A stretch of DNA of 6,543 bases. Source: Nocardioidaceae bacterium. Lineage in GTDB: Bacteria > Actinomycetota > Actinomycetes > Propionibacteriales > Nocardioidaceae. The position numbers and the translations under genes were made by a program. How positions within the stretch are numbered: the first letter of the stretch is position 1; the number at the start of each line of letters is the position of its first letter. The notes under the pieces were generated by a model. That model saw only the letters and a program-made list of their open reading frames with translations, was not told where the DNA came from and did not search any database. Below are positions 6,242 to 6,543 of this stretch, piece after piece. The DNA lies in the NCBI GenBank assembly GCA_013813125.1, contig JACCSH010000142.1, forward strand, positions 1 to 6,543, read 5' to 3'.

Positions 6242-6543
6242 ATGTCCGGCCACTCCAAGTGGGCGACCACCAAGCACAAGAAGGCGGTGGTCGACGCAAA
6301 GCGCGGCAAGCTGTTCGCGAAGCTGATCAAGAACATCGAGGTGGCCGCGCGCACCGGTGGCGGTGACCTGGCCGGTAACCCAACGCTCTACGACGCGGTT
6401 CAGAAGGCAAAGAAGTCCTCGGTCCCGAACGACAACATCGACCGGGCGGTGAAGCGGGGTTCCGGGCTCGAGGCTGGTGGCGCCGACTGGCAGACCATCA
6501 TGTATGAGGGCTATGCGCCGGGAGGGGTGGCGCTGTTGATCGA
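6242..6543 (+). CDS. yebC: YebC/TACO1-family protein, N-terminal part (3' truncated by window)
   Basis: The first 100 residues of a protein of about 250. It opens with the hallmark [20 protein letters not shown], then [20 protein letters not shown] (21-40) and the [15 protein letters not shown] block (61-75). [17 protein letters not shown] reaches the window edge. The family was long annotated as a transcriptional regulator. The mitochondrial member TACO1 and more recent bacterial work point to a translation role, easing synthesis of difficult (for example proline-rich) sequences. The ATG at 6242 is preceded by a strong ribosome binding site, and pdxT ends 16 nt earlier. In many actinobacteria ruvC-ruvA-ruvB follow, but that is beyond the window. 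Nothing in the visible part is abnormal. Confidence 0.96.
   Translation, partial: MSGHSKWATTKHKKAVVDAKRGKLFAKLIKNIEVAARTGGGDLAGNPTLYDAVQKAKKSSVPNDNIDRAVKRGSGLEAGGADWQTIMYEGYAPGGVALLI

Noticed and set aside
1..6543. Mobile elements, CRISPR arrays, defence genes or tRNA/rRNA genes
   Set aside because: No transposase-like frame, direct-repeat array, attachment site or RNA-gene fold is visible. The window is almost fully occupied by conserved housekeeping genes.

Overview
The window is a stretch of chromosomal core genes from a high-GC actinobacterium. Two things support this: codon third positions are rich in G/C with GTG and TTG starts used, and the window carries a contiguous phosphatidylinositol / phosphatidylinositol-mannoside (PIM) pathway (pgsA, patA, pimA), a lipid route essentially confined to Actinobacteria. 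Gene order resembles the mycobacterial thrS - HIT - pgsA1 - patA - pimA - pdxS - pdxT - yebC region. The mycobacterial NUDIX gene after pimA and the thioesterase gene between pdxS and pdxT are absent, and a different small gene sits between pdxS and pdxT. A non-mycobacterial lineage, for instance something in Propionibacteriales, would fit, but the genus cannot be fixed from this sequence.

Layout, all on the + strand. Positions 1-716 hold the 3' part of thrS. Positions 713-1288 hold a HIT-domain nucleotide hydrolase/phosphorylase. Positions 1281-1901 hold phosphatidylinositol-phosphate synthase. Positions 1901-2836 hold the PIM acyltransferase PatA. Positions 2847-3995 hold the mannosyltransferase PimA. 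Successive genes overlap by 4, 8 and 1 nt and then lie 10 nt apart, so this is a tightly coupled operon. A 108-nt gap (3996-4103) follows, the only sizeable non-coding stretch and the most plausible place for a new promoter. A second run then begins: pdxS (4104-5018), a DUF6891-like protein of unknown function (5022-5609), pdxT (5623-6225) and the 5' part of yebC (6242 to the window end), with gaps of 3, 13 and 16 nt.

Functionally, PgsA makes phosphatidylinositol phosphate from CDP-diacylglycerol and inositol phosphate. After dephosphorylation elsewhere, PimA adds the first mannose to phosphatidylinositol and PatA acylates that mannose, giving the base of PIMs and, where present, lipomannan-type glycolipids. 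PdxS and PdxT form the glutamine-dependent pyridoxal 5'-phosphate synthase. ThrRS and YebC serve translation. The HIT protein probably handles dinucleoside polyphosphates or related nucleotides.

There is no sign of mobile elements, CRISPR, tRNA/rRNA genes, pseudogenes or a clear intrinsic terminator. The least explained item is the small protein between the two PLP-synthase subunits. No exotic new system is evident.
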